Shown: positions 8,652-18,027 of the stretch, piece after piece
Layout of the letters: each line of letters begins with the position of its first letter
Numbering within the stretch: position 1 is the stretch's first letter
Origin: Alphaproteobacteria bacterium
Lineage (GTDB): Bacteria; Pseudomonadota; Alphaproteobacteria; ATCC43930; CGMCC-115725
DNA length: 64,000 bases
Direction: 5' to 3'
NCBI GenBank assembly: GCA_021325525.1
Contig: JAJPHB010000061.1
Span: 1 to 64,000 of the forward strand
Notes under the pieces: model-generated
Told to the model about the DNA's origin: nothing
The model's database searches: none
What the model saw: the letters and a program-made list of their open reading frames with translations, nothing else
Made by a program: the position numbers and the translations under genes

Positions 8652-10184
8652 ATGGAGGAAAAGTTCGTGCGTGTCCATGCTGGGGGCTTCGTCGGCTCTT
8701 GTTGCCGGCTGCTCTTGCCCCTGATCGCCGTTCTCTCGTTTTCGGCCGCGCTAGGCGGCCCCTGCACCGAGCCGGCACAGGCGCAAGCGCAGGCGCGTGC
8801 CCTGCCGGAATCCTTTGCCGAGCTTGCCGACAAGCTGGTGCCGGCGGTCGTCAACATTTCCACGACCCAGGCGCTTCCCGAGAAAAGCGCGGAGAAGAAA
8901 GGACCAGGGACGCCAGAGCTGCCGCCGGGCTCGCCGCTCGACGATTTCTTCTTCGGCGGCCGCGACGACGGCGCCTCGGCGCAGCGTCCGCGGGTGCACT
9001 CCCTTGGGTCGGGCTTCGTCGTCGACCCGTCGGGGCTCATCGTCACCAACAATCACGTGATCGCCGGCGCCGAGGAAATCACCGTCATCCTGCCGGACGA
9101 TACCAATCTGAAGGCACGGATCGTCGGCCGCGATACGGTCACCGATCTCGCCCTGCTCAAAGTCGAGCCGAAGCAGCCCTTGCCGCAGCTCAAATGGGGC
9201 GATTCCAACAAGGCCAGGGTCGGCGACTGGGTCCTCGCGATCGGCAATCCCTTCGGCCTCGGCGGATCGGTGACGGCGGGCATCGTTTCGGCGCGGGCGC
9301 GCGACATTCATGCCGGCCCCTATGACGACTTCCTGCAGACCGATGCGCCGATCAATCGCGGCAATTCGGGCGGTCCGTTGGTCAACCTCGCCGGCGAGGT
9401 GATCGGCATCAATACCGCAATCTACGCGCCGAATGGCAGCTCGGTCGGCGTCGGCTTCGCCATTCCTTCTTCACTTGCGCAGTCGATTATCGAGCAATTG
9501 CAGAAAACCGGGAAGGTCGAGCGAGGCTGGCTCGGCGTCCGCCTGCAGCAGGTGACCGACGAGATCGCCGAGAATCTGGGTCTCGACAAGGCACGCGGCG
9601 CGCTCGTCACGGATGTCGATGCCAACAGCCCGGCGGCCAAGGCGAAGCTGCAGCCGGGCGACGTCATTCTCAGCTTCGACGGCAAGCCGATCGAGCGCTC
9701 GCGCCAACTGCCACGCCTCGTCGCTGAGACGCCGGCCGACAAGACCGTGAAGGTGACATTCTGGCGTGACGGCAAGGAAGCGAGCGCCGATGTCAAGATC
9801 GGCGTGCTCAACACGGAAAGGCTCGCCTCGGCGCCGCCGCCGGCCGAGAGCGCGGCAAAGGACACGCCGACCGTCGAGGCGGCGGGAATGGCGCTGGCCA
9901 AGATCACCCCCGATTTGCGCAAGAAGCTGCAGCTTCCCGAGGACGCGAAGGGGGTCGCGGTCCTCGCCGTCGCCGAGAACGGCACGGCAAGCAAGCGCGG
10001 CATTCAGCCCGGCGACCTCGTCGTCGCGGTGGGGCACGATCCCGTCAGCGCGCCCGAGCAGATCGTCGAGAAGATCGATGCGGCGCGCAAGGCCGGGCAC
10101 AAATCGGCGCTGCTACGCATCGAGCGCGACGGGGCCAGCCAGTTCTTCGCGATCCCAATCGAGGCGAAGCCGAACGGCGGGTAG
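8652..10184 (+). CDS. htrA: Do-family periplasmic serine endoprotease with two PDZ domains
   Basis: Envelope quality-control protease degrading misfolded periplasmic proteins. Signal sequence in the first 45 residues (hydrophobic stretch LLLPLIAVLSFSAAL, cleavage near AQAQA). Catalytic triad in a trypsin-like domain: H135 (TNNHVIAG), D165 (VTDLALLK), S239 (RGNSGGPL). PDZ1 about 285-395 (ERGWLGVRLQ), PDZ2 about 415-500 (GVAVLAVAENGTASKRGIQPGD). Length 510 fits the family. The ATG at 8652 is given, but GTG at 8667 has a far better Shine-Dalgarno (GGAGG at 8654-8658, 8 bases upstream) and may be the real start, shortening the protein by five residues. Confidence 0.94.
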   Translation: MEEKFVRVHAGGFVGSCCRLLLPLIAVLSFSAALGGPCTEPAQAQAQARALPESFAELADKLVPAVVNISTTQALPEKSAEKKGPGTPELPPGSPLDDFFFGGRDDGASAQRPRVHSLGSGFVVDPSGLIVTNNHVIAGAEEITVILPDDTNLKARIVGRDTVTDLALLKVEPKQPLPQLKWGDSNKARVGDWVLAIGNPFGLGGSVTAGIVSARARDIHAGPYDDFLQTDAPINRGNSGGPLVNLAGEVIGINTAIYAPNGSSVGVGFAIPSSLAQSIIEQLQKTGKVERGWLGVRLQQVTDEIAENLGLDKARGALVTDVDANSPAAKAKLQPGDVILSFDGKPIERSRQLPRLVAETPADKTVKVTFWRDGKEASADVKIGVLNTERLASAPPPAESAAKDTPTVEAAGMALAKITPDLRKKLQLPEDAKGVAVLAVAENGTASKRGIQPGDLVVAVGHDPVSAPEQIVEKIDAARKAGHKSALLRIERDGASQFFAIPIEAKPNGG

Positions 10185-10293
10185 AGCGGATTTGCCGTAA
10201 GCGGAGCCGCGACGAGCCCGCGCGGCGCCCGAGCCTGACACTGGCCCGAGCGCCGGAGCGATGCCGCATCAGCGGAATTGGCTTCGGCAGGCC

Positions 10294-11181
10294 TCAGCTC
10301 CCCCGGTTTTCCAGTATGCTGCCGAGGCTGGCGCGCGGGTCGCGCATGCCCCAGCGCCCCGCCTCGACCTGATGAAAGAAGCGGGCACAGGCTTCATTGA
10401 AGAGGTCAGGCTCCTCGAGATTGATCGTGTGGCCGCTCTTCGGAAAGACGACGAGCCCTGCCGAGGGGATGGTGCGCTTCAGCAACAGCGCGGGATCGAG
10501 GCAAGGCTCATCCTCATCACCGGTAAGGATCAGGGTCGGCACGCGCAGCTCGCTCATCGGCCCGACCAGATCGTAAAGCGAAGGGCGCTTCGCCTGGACG
10601 CCGCGCATGGTCGCAGCGGAGCCTCGAGACGAATGCTCGGCGAGCTGCCGGACGAATTCGGCCCAGCCGCGGGGATCCTTGTTCTGAAACTGCACTCTCG
10701 CCGGACCCAGCGCATAGCTCTCGCTCACGCGCGCCATACCGTCCTTCGCAATGGCGTTCGCCGTGCGCTCGACTTCCTCGCGGAACTGCTGCCGCCGCGC
10801 CGGCTCGGCGCCATAGCCGCAGCCGGCGACGACGAGGGACAGCGCGCGGTCGGGATAGGCGAGGCCGAAATGCAAGGTGGCGAATCCGCCCATCGAAAGC
10901 CCGACGATGTGGGCCTGCGCGATGCCGAGGCCATCGAGCACCGCCCGCAGATCGTCGCGCGCACGCGCCTGCGAATACTTGTCTTCGCTCTCGGGCACCT
11001 CCGAGGGCGGGTAGCCGCGCGCATTGAACGCGATGCATCGATAAAGGCGTCCGAAATAGCGGAGCTGCGGCTCCCAGCTACGATGATCGCCTGCGAATTC
11101 ATGGACAAAGAGGATGGGAGTCCCCGTCCCGGTCTCCTCGTAATAGAGCTTCACCCCGTCATCGGCCGTCACGAGCGGCAT
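10294..11181 (-). CDS. Alpha/beta hydrolase
   Basis: Soluble 295-residue alpha/beta hydrolase of unknown substrate, closest in style to 3-oxoadipate enol-lactonase or esterase-like enzymes. The nucleophile elbow is GLSMGG with S96; the acid is in GDEDEP (about D222-D224) and the histidine is H241 in KSGHTINLEEPD. HEFAGD (27-32) forms the oxyanion loop. The start at 11179-11181 is preferred over the ATG six bases upstream because GGGGAG lies 7 bases before it and only one base before the other. It diverges from the polysaccharide-export gene. No operon partner. Confidence 0.87.
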   Translation of the reverse strand: MPLVTADDGVKLYYEETGTGTPILFVHEFAGDHRSWEPQLRYFGRLYRCIAFNARGYPPSEVPESEDKYSQARARDDLRAVLDGLGIAQAHIVGLSMGGFATLHFGLAYPDRALSLVVAGCGYGAEPARRQQFREEVERTANAIAKDGMARVSESYALGPARVQFQNKDPRGWAEFVRQLAEHSSRGSAATMRGVQAKRPSLYDLVGPMSELRVPTLILTGDEDEPCLDPALLLKRTIPSAGLVVFPKSGHTINLEEPDLFNEACARFFHQVEAGRWGMRDPRASLGSILENRGS

Positions 11182-11349
11182 CGCCATTCTCCCCGATTTC
11201 ACCGAGATTGCGCAGCCTTCGCCATGATAGGGACGGCACAGCCGGGCCGGCAACAATGCCGGCCGCCCGAAGTTCCGCCGCGATGGAACGGGTCCTCGGC
11301 GCGATTGTTCGTCTAGCGCCTCCCGTTTGCTGTAAGGGGATGTCGCAAA

Positions 11350-11907
11350 ATGCGCCTTGGAGTTCTATCCGCGATAGCAGCAGCGCTCCTCGCTCTCGTG
11401 CTGAGCGGTTGCTCGTCCGGGAGCGACCTGCCTCCGCTTCCGCAAGCCGATGCCAGCAAGTCGGCCTATCTGCTGGGACCGGGGGACAAGCTCCGGGTCA
11501 CCGTGTTCGGCGCCGAAGACCTCTCCGGAGACTTCGCGGTCGGCGACAACGGCATGGTCAGCTTCCCGCTCATCGGCGACGTCAAAGCCGCCGGATTGAC
11601 CCCCGACCAGCTGAGCCGCGCGATGCGAACGCGCCTCGCCGACGGATTCATGCGCGACCCGAAGGTCAGCGTGCAGGTCACGACCTATCGGCCGTTCTAC
11701 ATCTTCGGCGAGGTGACGCGGCCGGGCGAGTACCCCTATGCCGCGGGCATGTCGGTCCTCAACGCGGTAGCGATGGGCGGCGGCTACTCCTATCGCGCCA
11801 ACCAGAACTACGTGATCGTGACGCGCGACCACAAGGACTATCGCGCCACCGGCGATACGCGCATCCTCGCCGGCGACATCATCCGCGTTCCGGAGCGCTA
11901 CTTCTAG
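11350..11907 (+). CDS. Polysaccharide biosynthesis/export lipoprotein (Wza/ExoF-like)
   Basis: Short 185-residue outer-membrane polysaccharide export component. A lipoprotein signal ends at C21 (lipobox LSGC). The Poly_export domain follows (AYLLGPGDKLRVTVFGAEDLSGDF near 38-62, LIGDVKAAGLTPDQL) and then an SLBB-type fold (YIFGEVTRPGEYPYAAGMSVLNAVAMGGGY, seen as two pieces). It is as short as the single-SLBB members and has no polymerase, flippase or glycosyltransferase beside it, so it is an orphan here. A link to the PEP-CTERM/exosortase programme 7 kb away is possible but only inference. Confidence 0.9.
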   Translation: MRLGVLSAIAAALLALVLSGCSSGSDLPPLPQADASKSAYLLGPGDKLRVTVFGAEDLSGDFAVGDNGMVSFPLIGDVKAAGLTPDQLSRAMRTRLADGFMRDPKVSVQVTTYRPFYIFGEVTRPGEYPYAAGMSVLNAVAMGGGYSYRANQNYVIVTRDHKDYRATGDTRILAGDIIRVPERYF

Positions 11908-11931
11908 CGCCGACGCGCTCGGGAGGGCAGG

Positions 11932-11974
11932 CGCCCCGCCTTTCTCGCCCGGACCCGGCGAGCAAGGCGGGGCG
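11932..11974. terminator. Hairpin between convergent genes
   Basis: An 11-bp perfect outer stem (11932-11942 with 11964-11974), one mismatch, then a 6-bp inner stem (11944-11949 with 11957-11962) lies between the stop of the export lipoprotein and the stop of the small exported protein. No T-run follows on either strand, so it may act as an RNA 3' end stabiliser or a bidirectional terminator. Confidence 0.5.
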
Positions 11975-11985
11975 GCGCCGTCACC

Positions 11986-12261
11986 TCAACCCGCGTCGAG
12001 GGCTTTCAAACCCTTCTCCACGGATTGCCAGCACCCGTAATAATCTTGCGCCTGCATGGCCTTCTCGGCGCTGGCCCGCGCCGCCGCCGCGGCGGCGATA
12101 TTGGCTTGGCTCGTACCGATCACCTGCTCACCGAGACCAAGCTTCCTCACCCCGTCCGTGCACATCTTCTGGTAATCGGGCTGCTGCAGCGGCGAATCGG
12201 CTATCGCCGGCGACATGCCGATGAGCAGCAAGCCCGCCACCAACGCCAAGCGTTGCTTCAT
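11986..12261 (-). CDS. Small exported protein of unknown function
   Basis: A 91-residue protein I do not recognise. It begins MKQRLALVAGLLLIGMSPA, a clear Sec signal peptide with cleavage near AIA-DS. The mature part is alpha-helical in character with an alanine-rich run and two cysteines (MCTDGVRKL and YYGCWQSV) that could form a disulfide in the periplasm. The ATG at 12259-12261 is chosen because GGAGG lies 6 bases upstream; a GTG four codons earlier overlaps that site. It stands alone, convergent with the export lipoprotein gene. Confidence 0.7.
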   Translation of the reverse strand: MKQRLALVAGLLLIGMSPAIADSPLQQPDYQKMCTDGVRKLGLGEQVIGTSQANIAAAAAARASAEKAMQAQDYYGCWQSVEKGLKALDAG

Positions 12262-12411
12262 TCCATCCTCCACAATCCACTGGCGACTGAATTAGGGCCG
12301 CCGGCGAAAAGTCAAGGCGGAGCCGCCGCAAGCGGCCGAGGCGAGCCGGAACTTTCGTCGGATGCCGGCGTCTTCGCGACGAGGGCGACGTGAAGCCCCA
12401 GCCTGCGGGAG

Positions 12412-12738
12412 GTGGGAGTGGCGGATCTGGAGGAGAGGATCAGGGAGCGGGCCTACGCCATCTGGGAGAGCGAGGGGCGTCCCCATGGCCGCGACCTCGA
12501 ACACTGGCGCCGGGCTGCGGCCGAGCTGGCGGAGGAAGAGCGGAAGAACCGGCCCGAGGCGGCCGGTGAGCTGTCAAGCGGCGATCGCGCGACAGTCAGG
12601 AGCGAGCCCGTTCATCAGGTGCGCCGGGCAGACGCTCGGTCGCAGCCGGATACGGCCGCCTCCGGAAGCGGACGGCAGCGCCGCTCGGCCCCGCGCCGGG
12701 CCCCGGATGCGGGCAAGCGCGACGAGCAGAAAGGATAA
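12412..12738 (+). CDS. DUF2934 domain protein
   Basis: A 108-residue protein starting at GTG (12412, or GTG 12418 two codons later). The first 45 residues match DUF2934: LEERIRERAYAIWESEGRP and GRDLEHWRRAAAEL, a small helical domain common in Rhizobiales and of unknown function. The remaining residues are basic and low in complexity, rich in Arg, Ser and Gln, which suggests a disordered tail. It is convergent with the ion-channel gene with a 24-bp gap. Expression and exact start are uncertain. Confidence 0.72.
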   Translation: MGVADLEERIRERAYAIWESEGRPHGRDLEHWRRAAAELAEEERKNRPEAAGELSSGDRATVRSEPVHQVRRADARSQPDTAASGSGRQRRSAPRRAPDAGKRDEQKG

Positions 12739-12762
12739 GACGAGCAGAAAGGATAATCTGCG

Positions 12763-13914
12763 TCATGCGCCGGCGTGCCGCCCTTCCGCCAAGCGGCGCG
12801 CCGCCTCGCGGTTGATCGCCTCGGTCAGCTCCGGCTTGCGCGCGGCAAGGTGCCGGAAATCGGTCACGTGGAGCGTCAGCAAGACGCAGTATTTCGTCGC
12901 GACCGCCGTCGCCGTGCGCGGACGCCCGGTAATGAGCGCCATCTCCCCGAAGAAATCGCCGGGTCCGAGGCGCACATTCGGCCGGACCCGTATTTCGATT
13001 TCGCCCGAGACGAGGAAGTACATGCAGTCGCCGGGCTCGCCCCGGCGCATGACGACATAGCCTTCCGGCACCTCGCGCGGCCGCAGCAGCCGGGTCACCT
13101 CGGCGATGGTGCCATCGCCGACCGCGCTGAACATCGGCACTTTGGTGACAAGGTCCCAGGTCCGCAACAGGTCGCGCCGCCGGATCTCCTCGGCGAAGCT
13201 GTTGGCCAGAATGCCGGTCCACAGCGCGAACAGCCCGATGCCGCAGATCATGACGCAGCCGGCGAGGATGCGGCCGACAATGGTGACCGGGACAGCATCG
13301 CCATAGCCGGTCGTCGTCAAGGTGACGATCGTCCACCAGAGGGCGCTCGGTATGCTCCCGAAGGTGCTGGGCTGCACCTGGTGCTCGAAGACATAGGCGA
13401 GCGTGCCGGCCGTGATGAGGACGATGACGAATGACAGCAGCACCGAGAGGAGGGCCGATCGCGCGTTCCGGATGACGTTCGCGAGCAGCGACAGGCCCGC
13501 CGAGTAGGGCACGAATTTGAAGAGCCACACGACGCTTGTCAGGCGGACAGGCTCGGCTTCGATGGCAAGCGCCGTCGCGCCCAGGATGAGCCAGGTCGAG
13601 CAGACATCGACAAGGCTTGCCGAGGAGATGAGCCAATGCCACCGATCGCGCCATGGGCGGCCCGGATGCGCCCAGGGTGCCTCCGGAATGACATAGAGGC
13701 GCAGCAGATATTCCAGGGCGAAGAAGGCCAGCGCAACGTCGAACACGGTCTGCAGGGCCACCCTTTGCACCGCATCGAGACCCGGGATGGTCATCAGGAC
13801 CATCGCCGCGATCCCGCCGCCGACGAAGCAGTGATGAGCCGTCTGAAAGGCCGCCGCTCCGCGGCCGTGCTCATGCGGGTCCAGGATCCGGTAGGCAAGC
13901 CGTCTCATCGTCAT
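12763..13914 (-). CDS. Cyclic-nucleotide-gated potassium channel (MlotiK1-like)
   Basis: A 383-residue six-transmembrane channel. The pore helix and selectivity filter read TLTTTGYGD (filter about 200-206), replacing the usual T-V-G-Y-G-D valine by threonine. A C-terminal cyclic-nucleotide-binding domain spans about 259-375 with EMYF-like GDCMYFLVSGEIEI and the phosphate-binding cassette FGEMALITGRPRTA (322-335), including the conserved R. S4-like charged residues are few, so gating is probably by cAMP/cGMP rather than voltage. The start at 13912-13914 is preceded by GGGAGG. The first 52 residues of the longer reading frame are not membrane-like and are left out. Confidence 0.9.
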   Translation of the reverse strand: MTMRRLAYRILDPHEHGRGAAAFQTAHHCFVGGGIAAMVLMTIPGLDAVQRVALQTVFDVALAFFALEYLLRLYVIPEAPWAHPGRPWRDRWHWLISSASLVDVCSTWLILGATALAIEAEPVRLTSVVWLFKFVPYSAGLSLLANVIRNARSALLSVLLSFVIVLITAGTLAYVFEHQVQPSTFGSIPSALWWTIVTLTTTGYGDAVPVTIVGRILAGCVMICGIGLFALWTGILANSFAEEIRRRDLLRTWDLVTKVPMFSAVGDGTIAEVTRLLRPREVPEGYVVMRRGEPGDCMYFLVSGEIEIRVRPNVRLGPGDFFGEMALITGRPRTATAVATKYCVLLTLHVTDFRHLAARKPELTEAINREAARRLAEGRHAGA

Positions 13915-14079
13915 GACGGCGCCTCCCTCACCGTCAGGCACGCGGGCGCGCCGCATCCTCGATCGGACTCTCGCATGCGCGCCAGACCAGCTCAAATTGC
14001 ACGAATCTCCGCCGCTTCGGAAGGCCGAGAATCGGACCGATTCCGCCCCTCGCACCGCGCCGCCGGACAAATCCGCGGC

Positions 14080-14460
14080 TCAACTCGGCGCCTGCGCGGA
14101 CGCCTCCATCAGAAGCGAGCGTTTGATGCGGGCCACGAGCTGCCGCGGACGGTAAGGCTTGCGCACGAAATCCTTCGCCTCCGGCTGGGCGACGAGATGC
14201 GGCCCGAAGGCCGAAGCGTAAAGGATGCGGACGCCGGGGCGGAGGCGCCGGGCAAGGCGACCGAGGTCGAGGCCATTGAGGCCCGGCATCACGATATCGG
14301 TGAAGAGAAGATCGACGGGTTCCGCTTCGAGGACGGCGAGCGCGGCCTCGCCGCTGGCGGCTTCGAGGACACGGAACCCTTCCCGGGCCAGAACCTCGCG
14401 GATCAGCGCCCGAACCTCCTCGTCGTCCTCGACGGCCAGGATGGTCGCCGGATCCGCCAT
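14080..14460 (-). CDS. Single-domain response regulator
   Basis: A 126-residue receiver domain with no output domain. Acidic pocket E11/D12, phospho-acceptor D55 (LLFTDIVMPG), switch serine S83 and invariant K101 (FVRKPYRP). The short C-terminal tail is not a DNA-binding domain, so it acts as a phosphorelay intermediate or a protein-binding switch. It starts at an ATG at 14458-14460; a further in-frame ATG lies seven codons upstream. It is divergent from ligD and 165 bp from the channel gene; no partner kinase is adjacent. The soluble histidine kinase at 29 kb is one candidate but this is not testable here. Confidence 0.88.
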   Translation of the reverse strand: MADPATILAVEDDEEVRALIREVLAREGFRVLEAASGEAALAVLEAEPVDLLFTDIVMPGLNGLDLGRLARRLRPGVRILYASAFGPHLVAQPEAKDFVRKPYRPRQLVARIKRSLLMEASAQAPS

Positions 14461-14610
14461 CGCCGCGCCCTCTTCTGCCACGACGAGAATGCCTCAGCTT
14501 CGCAGAGGAGGCAAAGTATGATTGTCGAGAATGCCGCCGATTTCGTCCATCGCGGAACCGGCGATTTCGAACCGCCGTTTCCGCTGTGCCGGAGCGCCAC
14601 AGGGTAGCGA

Positions 14611-17160
14611 ATGGGTCTCGAACAATATCGGCGCAAACGCGACTTCACCAAGACGCCTGAACCATCCGGCCGCGCGGCCAACGAGGAGCCGCGGCGCGAT
14701 GGCGCCCTCAGCTTCGTCATCCAGAAGCATGCGGCGCGGCGGCTCCATTACGATTTCCGCCTCGAACTGGGCGGCGTTCTCAAAAGCTGGGCGATCCCGA
14801 AAGGCCCGAGCCTCGATCCCGGCGAGAAGCGGCTTGCCGTTCATGTCGAGGATCATCCGCTGGAATATGGCGGCTTCGAAGGCGTCATCCCGGAAGGCCA
14901 ATATGGCGGCGGCACGGTATTGTTGTGGGACCGCGGCCGATGGATCCCGGAGGATCCCGATCCGGCTTCGGCCTATGAGAAAGGGCATTTGAAGTTCCGC
15001 CTTGCCGGCAAGAAGCTGACGGGCGGCTGGGCACTGGTCCGGATGGGCGGCCGAGCGGCGCGGGAAGGACGGGACAATTGGCTCCTCATCAAGGAGCGCG
15101 ATGCTGCGGCGCGGCCCGACAGCGGCGATGCGATCACCGAGGAGAGGCCTGAGAGCGTCGAGACGGGGCGCGACATGGGCGCGATCGCCCGCGACGCCGA
15201 TCGCGTCTGGGACTCCGCGGCCGGCGAAATCACGCCGCCGAGGCCGGCGCTCGCCATGCGCGACATTCCGCACGCGGCGCCCGGCCCTCTGCCGCGCCGG
15301 ATCGCACCGCAACTGGCCACGGCGGCGACGAAGCCGCCCGTAGGCGAGGATTGGCTGCACGAGATCAAATTCGACGGCTATCGCATCCTGGCCCGCCTCG
15401 ATAGCGGGGCAGTGCGCCTTTTCAGCCGCAACGGCTTGGACTGGACGGCGCGCTTTCCCGAGATTGCCGCGGCCTTGGTCGCGCTGCCGGCGCGACAGGC
15501 CTTGCTCGACGGCGAGGCGGTGGCGCTCGACGAGGATGGGCGCTCGAGCTTTTCCGCTCTGCAGCGCGCCCTCTCCGAGGGCAAAACCGCACCCCTCGTC
15601 TATTTCGCCTTCGATCTTCTCTACCTCGACGGATACGACCTTCGCGACGCCGCAATCGAAGCACGCAAGGACGCGCTCGCCGTGCTGATCGAGAAGGGAG
15701 GCGAACCCAATCTCCGCTACAGCGACCATCAAGAGGGCCGCGGCGGCGAGTTCTTCGAGCATGCCTGCCAATTCTCGCTCGAAGGCATTCTCTCCAAGCG
15801 CCGCGGCGAGCCTTATCGCGCCGGCCGCTCGCGCAGCTGGCTCAAGGTCAAGTGCGGGACGCGCCAGGAATTCGTCATCATCGGCTTCACCGATCCGAAG
15901 GGCGGGCGCGCGGGTTTCGGCGCCTTGGTGCTCGGCTACTACGATGACGGCGGGACGCTGCGCTATGCCGGCCGCGCCGGCACGGGCTACGATGAGAAGA
16001 TATTGACCGCGCTTCGACGGCGCCTCGACCGCCTCGTCATCGACAAGCGTCCCGTCGAGACGCTGCCGAAAGGCAGCACGACCCGCGATATCCATTGGGT
16101 GCGGCCGACGCTCGTCGCCGAGTTCCGCTTCGCCGAATGGACGCGCGACGAGGTGCTGCGCCACGCCGTCTTCCTTGGGCTGCGCGAGGACAAGCCGGCG
16201 CGCGAGGTCCGCCGCGACCCTGCGTCCTCGGCGGCTTCCGCCGCATCGCCGCCGCGCCGCGCCAAGGCGGCGACCGCGATCGCCGGCATTCGCCTCACCA
16301 ACCCGGCGAAAGTGCTCTACCCCGAGGACGGGATCACAAAGAGCGAGATCGCCGCCTATTACGAGCAGGTCGCGCGCCATGCCCTGCCGCACCTGACGAA
16401 CCGGCCGCTCGCCATCCTGCGGTGCCCCGAAGGGCGCGCCGCGGAGTGTTTCTTCCAGAAGCATGTGAGCGCGGGCATGCCCGCCTCGATCCATCATATC
16501 GAGATCGCCGAAGAAAAGCGGCGCGAGACCGCTCTCTATATCGCCGACCTCGCCGGGCTCGCCGCCCTGGTGCAGCTCGGCGTGCTCGAAATCCACCCCT
16601 GGGGATCGACGGTGCGGCGGATCGAGCATCCGGACCGGCTCACCTTCGATCTCGATCCCGGCGAGGGCGTCGCCTGGGACGCGATGATCGAAGCCGCCTT
16701 CGCCGTCAGGACCGCCCTCGATGCGCTCGGCCTTCAAAGCTTTGTCAAGACCACCGGCGGCAAGGGGCTTCACGTCGTCGTGCCGATCGCGCCGCGCCTT
16801 GCCTGGCCGGAGGCCAAGGCCTTCGCCAAGGCCGTCGCCGAGGCGCTCGTCGCCGCAGCGCCGGAACGCTATACGGCGACGCTGTCGAAACGGGCGCGCG
16901 GCGGCCGCATCTTCATCGACTATCTCCGCAACGGGCGCGGCGCCACCGCGATCGGCGCTTTCTCGACCCGCGCCCGCGCCCATGCGACGGTCTCCGTTCC
17001 GCTATCCTGGAAGGAAGTGGAGAGCGGCGTGCGCAGCGATCAGTTCACGATCCGTGACCTGCCGCAGCGCCTTGCCGATCTGCGATCCGATCCCTGGGAG
17101 GGATTCTTCGCTCTGAAGCAGAGCGTCAGCGCCGCGGCGCGCCGGGCGCTGCACCTCTGA
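14611..17160 (+). CDS. ligD: ATP-dependent DNA ligase LigD (phosphoesterase-ligase-polymerase)
   Basis: Multifunctional enzyme of bacterial non-homologous end joining. Domains in order over 849 residues: 3'-phosphoesterase (about 8-175, with HAARRLHYDFRLEL and GEYGGG-like GQYGGGTV), ATP-dependent ligase (about 220-535, catalytic K253 in EIKFDGYR, then EGILSKR and SWLKVKC) and the primase-like polymerase (about 555-845, TNPAKVLYPEDGITK, FDLDPGEG near 677-684 as the metal site, TTGGKGLHV). This domain order (PE-Lig-Pol) is one of several known. The ku gene is convergent, 18 bp away. It diverges from the response regulator gene. Confidence 0.96.
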   Translation: MGLEQYRRKRDFTKTPEPSGRAANEEPRRDGALSFVIQKHAARRLHYDFRLELGGVLKSWAIPKGPSLDPGEKRLAVHVEDHPLEYGGFEGVIPEGQYGGGTVLLWDRGRWIPEDPDPASAYEKGHLKFRLAGKKLTGGWALVRMGGRAAREGRDNWLLIKERDAAARPDSGDAITEERPESVETGRDMGAIARDADRVWDSAAGEITPPRPALAMRDIPHAAPGPLPRRIAPQLATAATKPPVGEDWLHEIKFDGYRILARLDSGAVRLFSRNGLDWTARFPEIAAALVALPARQALLDGEAVALDEDGRSSFSALQRALSEGKTAPLVYFAFDLLYLDGYDLRDAAIEARKDALAVLIEKGGEPNLRYSDHQEGRGGEFFEHACQFSLEGILSKRRGEPYRAGRSRSWLKVKCGTRQEFVIIGFTDPKGGRAGFGALVLGYYDDGGTLRYAGRAGTGYDEKILTALRRRLDRLVIDKRPVETLPKGSTTRDIHWVRPTLVAEFRFAEWTRDEVLRHAVFLGLREDKPAREVRRDPASSAASAASPPRRAKAATAIAGIRLTNPAKVLYPEDGITKSEIAAYYEQVARHALPHLTNRPLAILRCPEGRAAECFFQKHVSAGMPASIHHIEIAEEKRRETALYIADLAGLAALVQLGVLEIHPWGSTVRRIEHPDRLTFDLDPGEGVAWDAMIEAAFAVRTALDALGLQSFVKTTGGKGLHVVVPIAPRLAWPEAKAFAKAVAEALVAAAPERYTATLSKRARGGRIFIDYLRNGRGATAIGAFSTRARAHATVSVPLSWKEVESGVRSDQFTIRDLPQRLADLRSDPWEGFFALKQSVSAAARRALHL

Positions 17161-17178
17161 CTAGCGGAGCGCGGGCGT

Positions 17179-18027
17179 TCAGTCCCCGCCCGGCGCCTTC
17201 GCGCTCCCGCCTTTGCTCGAGCTCGGCCTCCCGCCGCCGCGGGGCGGCGAGCGGCGCTCGACATCGAGGCTCCGCTTCAGCGCCGCCATCAGGTCAATCA
17301 CGGGCGCGGGTTCGCGCTGCTGCGTCGCGACCACATCGCCCGCTTCCTTCGCCGCGATGAGGCGGCGCAGAGCCGTCTGGTAGCGGTCTTCGAGTCGGCT
17401 CGGATCGAAATGCCCCGATTTCCGCTCGATGATGCGGGTGGCGAGCTCGACCATGTCCTCATCGACGGGCTCGTCCCTGATCTCCTCGAAGTAGGGCGCC
17501 GCATCGCGGACCTCCGCGGCCGCGCGCAGCGTCGTCAGCAGCAGCCCGTCCGGGCGCGCTTCGACGGCGACGAGCCGCTCGCGGCCGCCCAGCACGACCC
17601 GGCCCAGCGCCGCCTTTCGCCGGCGCAGCATCGCCTCGCGGATGACGGCGAAGGTCTCCGCGCCGACCGCCCCGTCCGGCGACAGGCGGTAGGGCGCATC
17701 GAGATAGAGCGGGTCGATCTCCTCGCGATCGAAGAAGCGCTCGAGCTCGATGGTGCGGGACGATTCGATGCGAAGCGCGGCGAGCTCCTCGTCCTCGACG
17801 ACAACCAACTTCCCTTCCGCGCTCTCGAAACCGCGGACGAGCCGGTCCCGCGGCACCGCCTCGCCGCTCTCGGCATCATGAGGCCACATCTCGATCCGGT
17901 TGTGCGTCGCCCGGTCGAGCCGGTGGAACGAGACCCGATTGGCCCGCGTCGTCGCCGGGGTGAGGCGGACGGGGCAAGAGACGAGCGACAGTTTGAGATA
18001 GCCGCTCCAGCCGGTCTGTCGGGGCAT
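17179..18027 (-). CDS. ku: Ku DNA end-binding protein (first copy)
   Basis: Homodimeric ring that binds double-strand break ends and recruits LigD. 282 residues; recognisable from GYLKLSLVSCPVRL at the N-terminus, the RGFESAEGKLVVVEDEEL segment, and IIERKSGHFDPSRLEDRYQ near residue 215. The C-terminal 30 residues are Ser/Gly/Lys-rich and probably disordered. GGGAGG lies 9 bases before the ATG. It faces ligD tail to tail, a common pairing. A second Ku gene is at 33.5 kb; the two are clearly paralogous rather than identical. Confidence 0.95.
   Translation of the reverse strand: MPRQTGWSGYLKLSLVSCPVRLTPATTRANRVSFHRLDRATHNRIEMWPHDAESGEAVPRDRLVRGFESAEGKLVVVEDEELAALRIESSRTIELERFFDREEIDPLYLDAPYRLSPDGAVGAETFAVIREAMLRRRKAALGRVVLGGRERLVAVEARPDGLLLTTLRAAAEVRDAAPYFEEIRDEPVDEDMVELATRIIERKSGHFDPSRLEDRYQTALRRLIAAKEAGDVVATQQREPAPVIDLMAALKRSLDVERRSPPRGGGRPSSSKGGSAKAPGGD

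Noticed and set aside
14494-16983. 829-codon open frame on the minus strand opposite ligD
   Set aside because: It is antisense to a clear LigD with all three domains; the frame is open because of high GC third positions and its product shows no domain.
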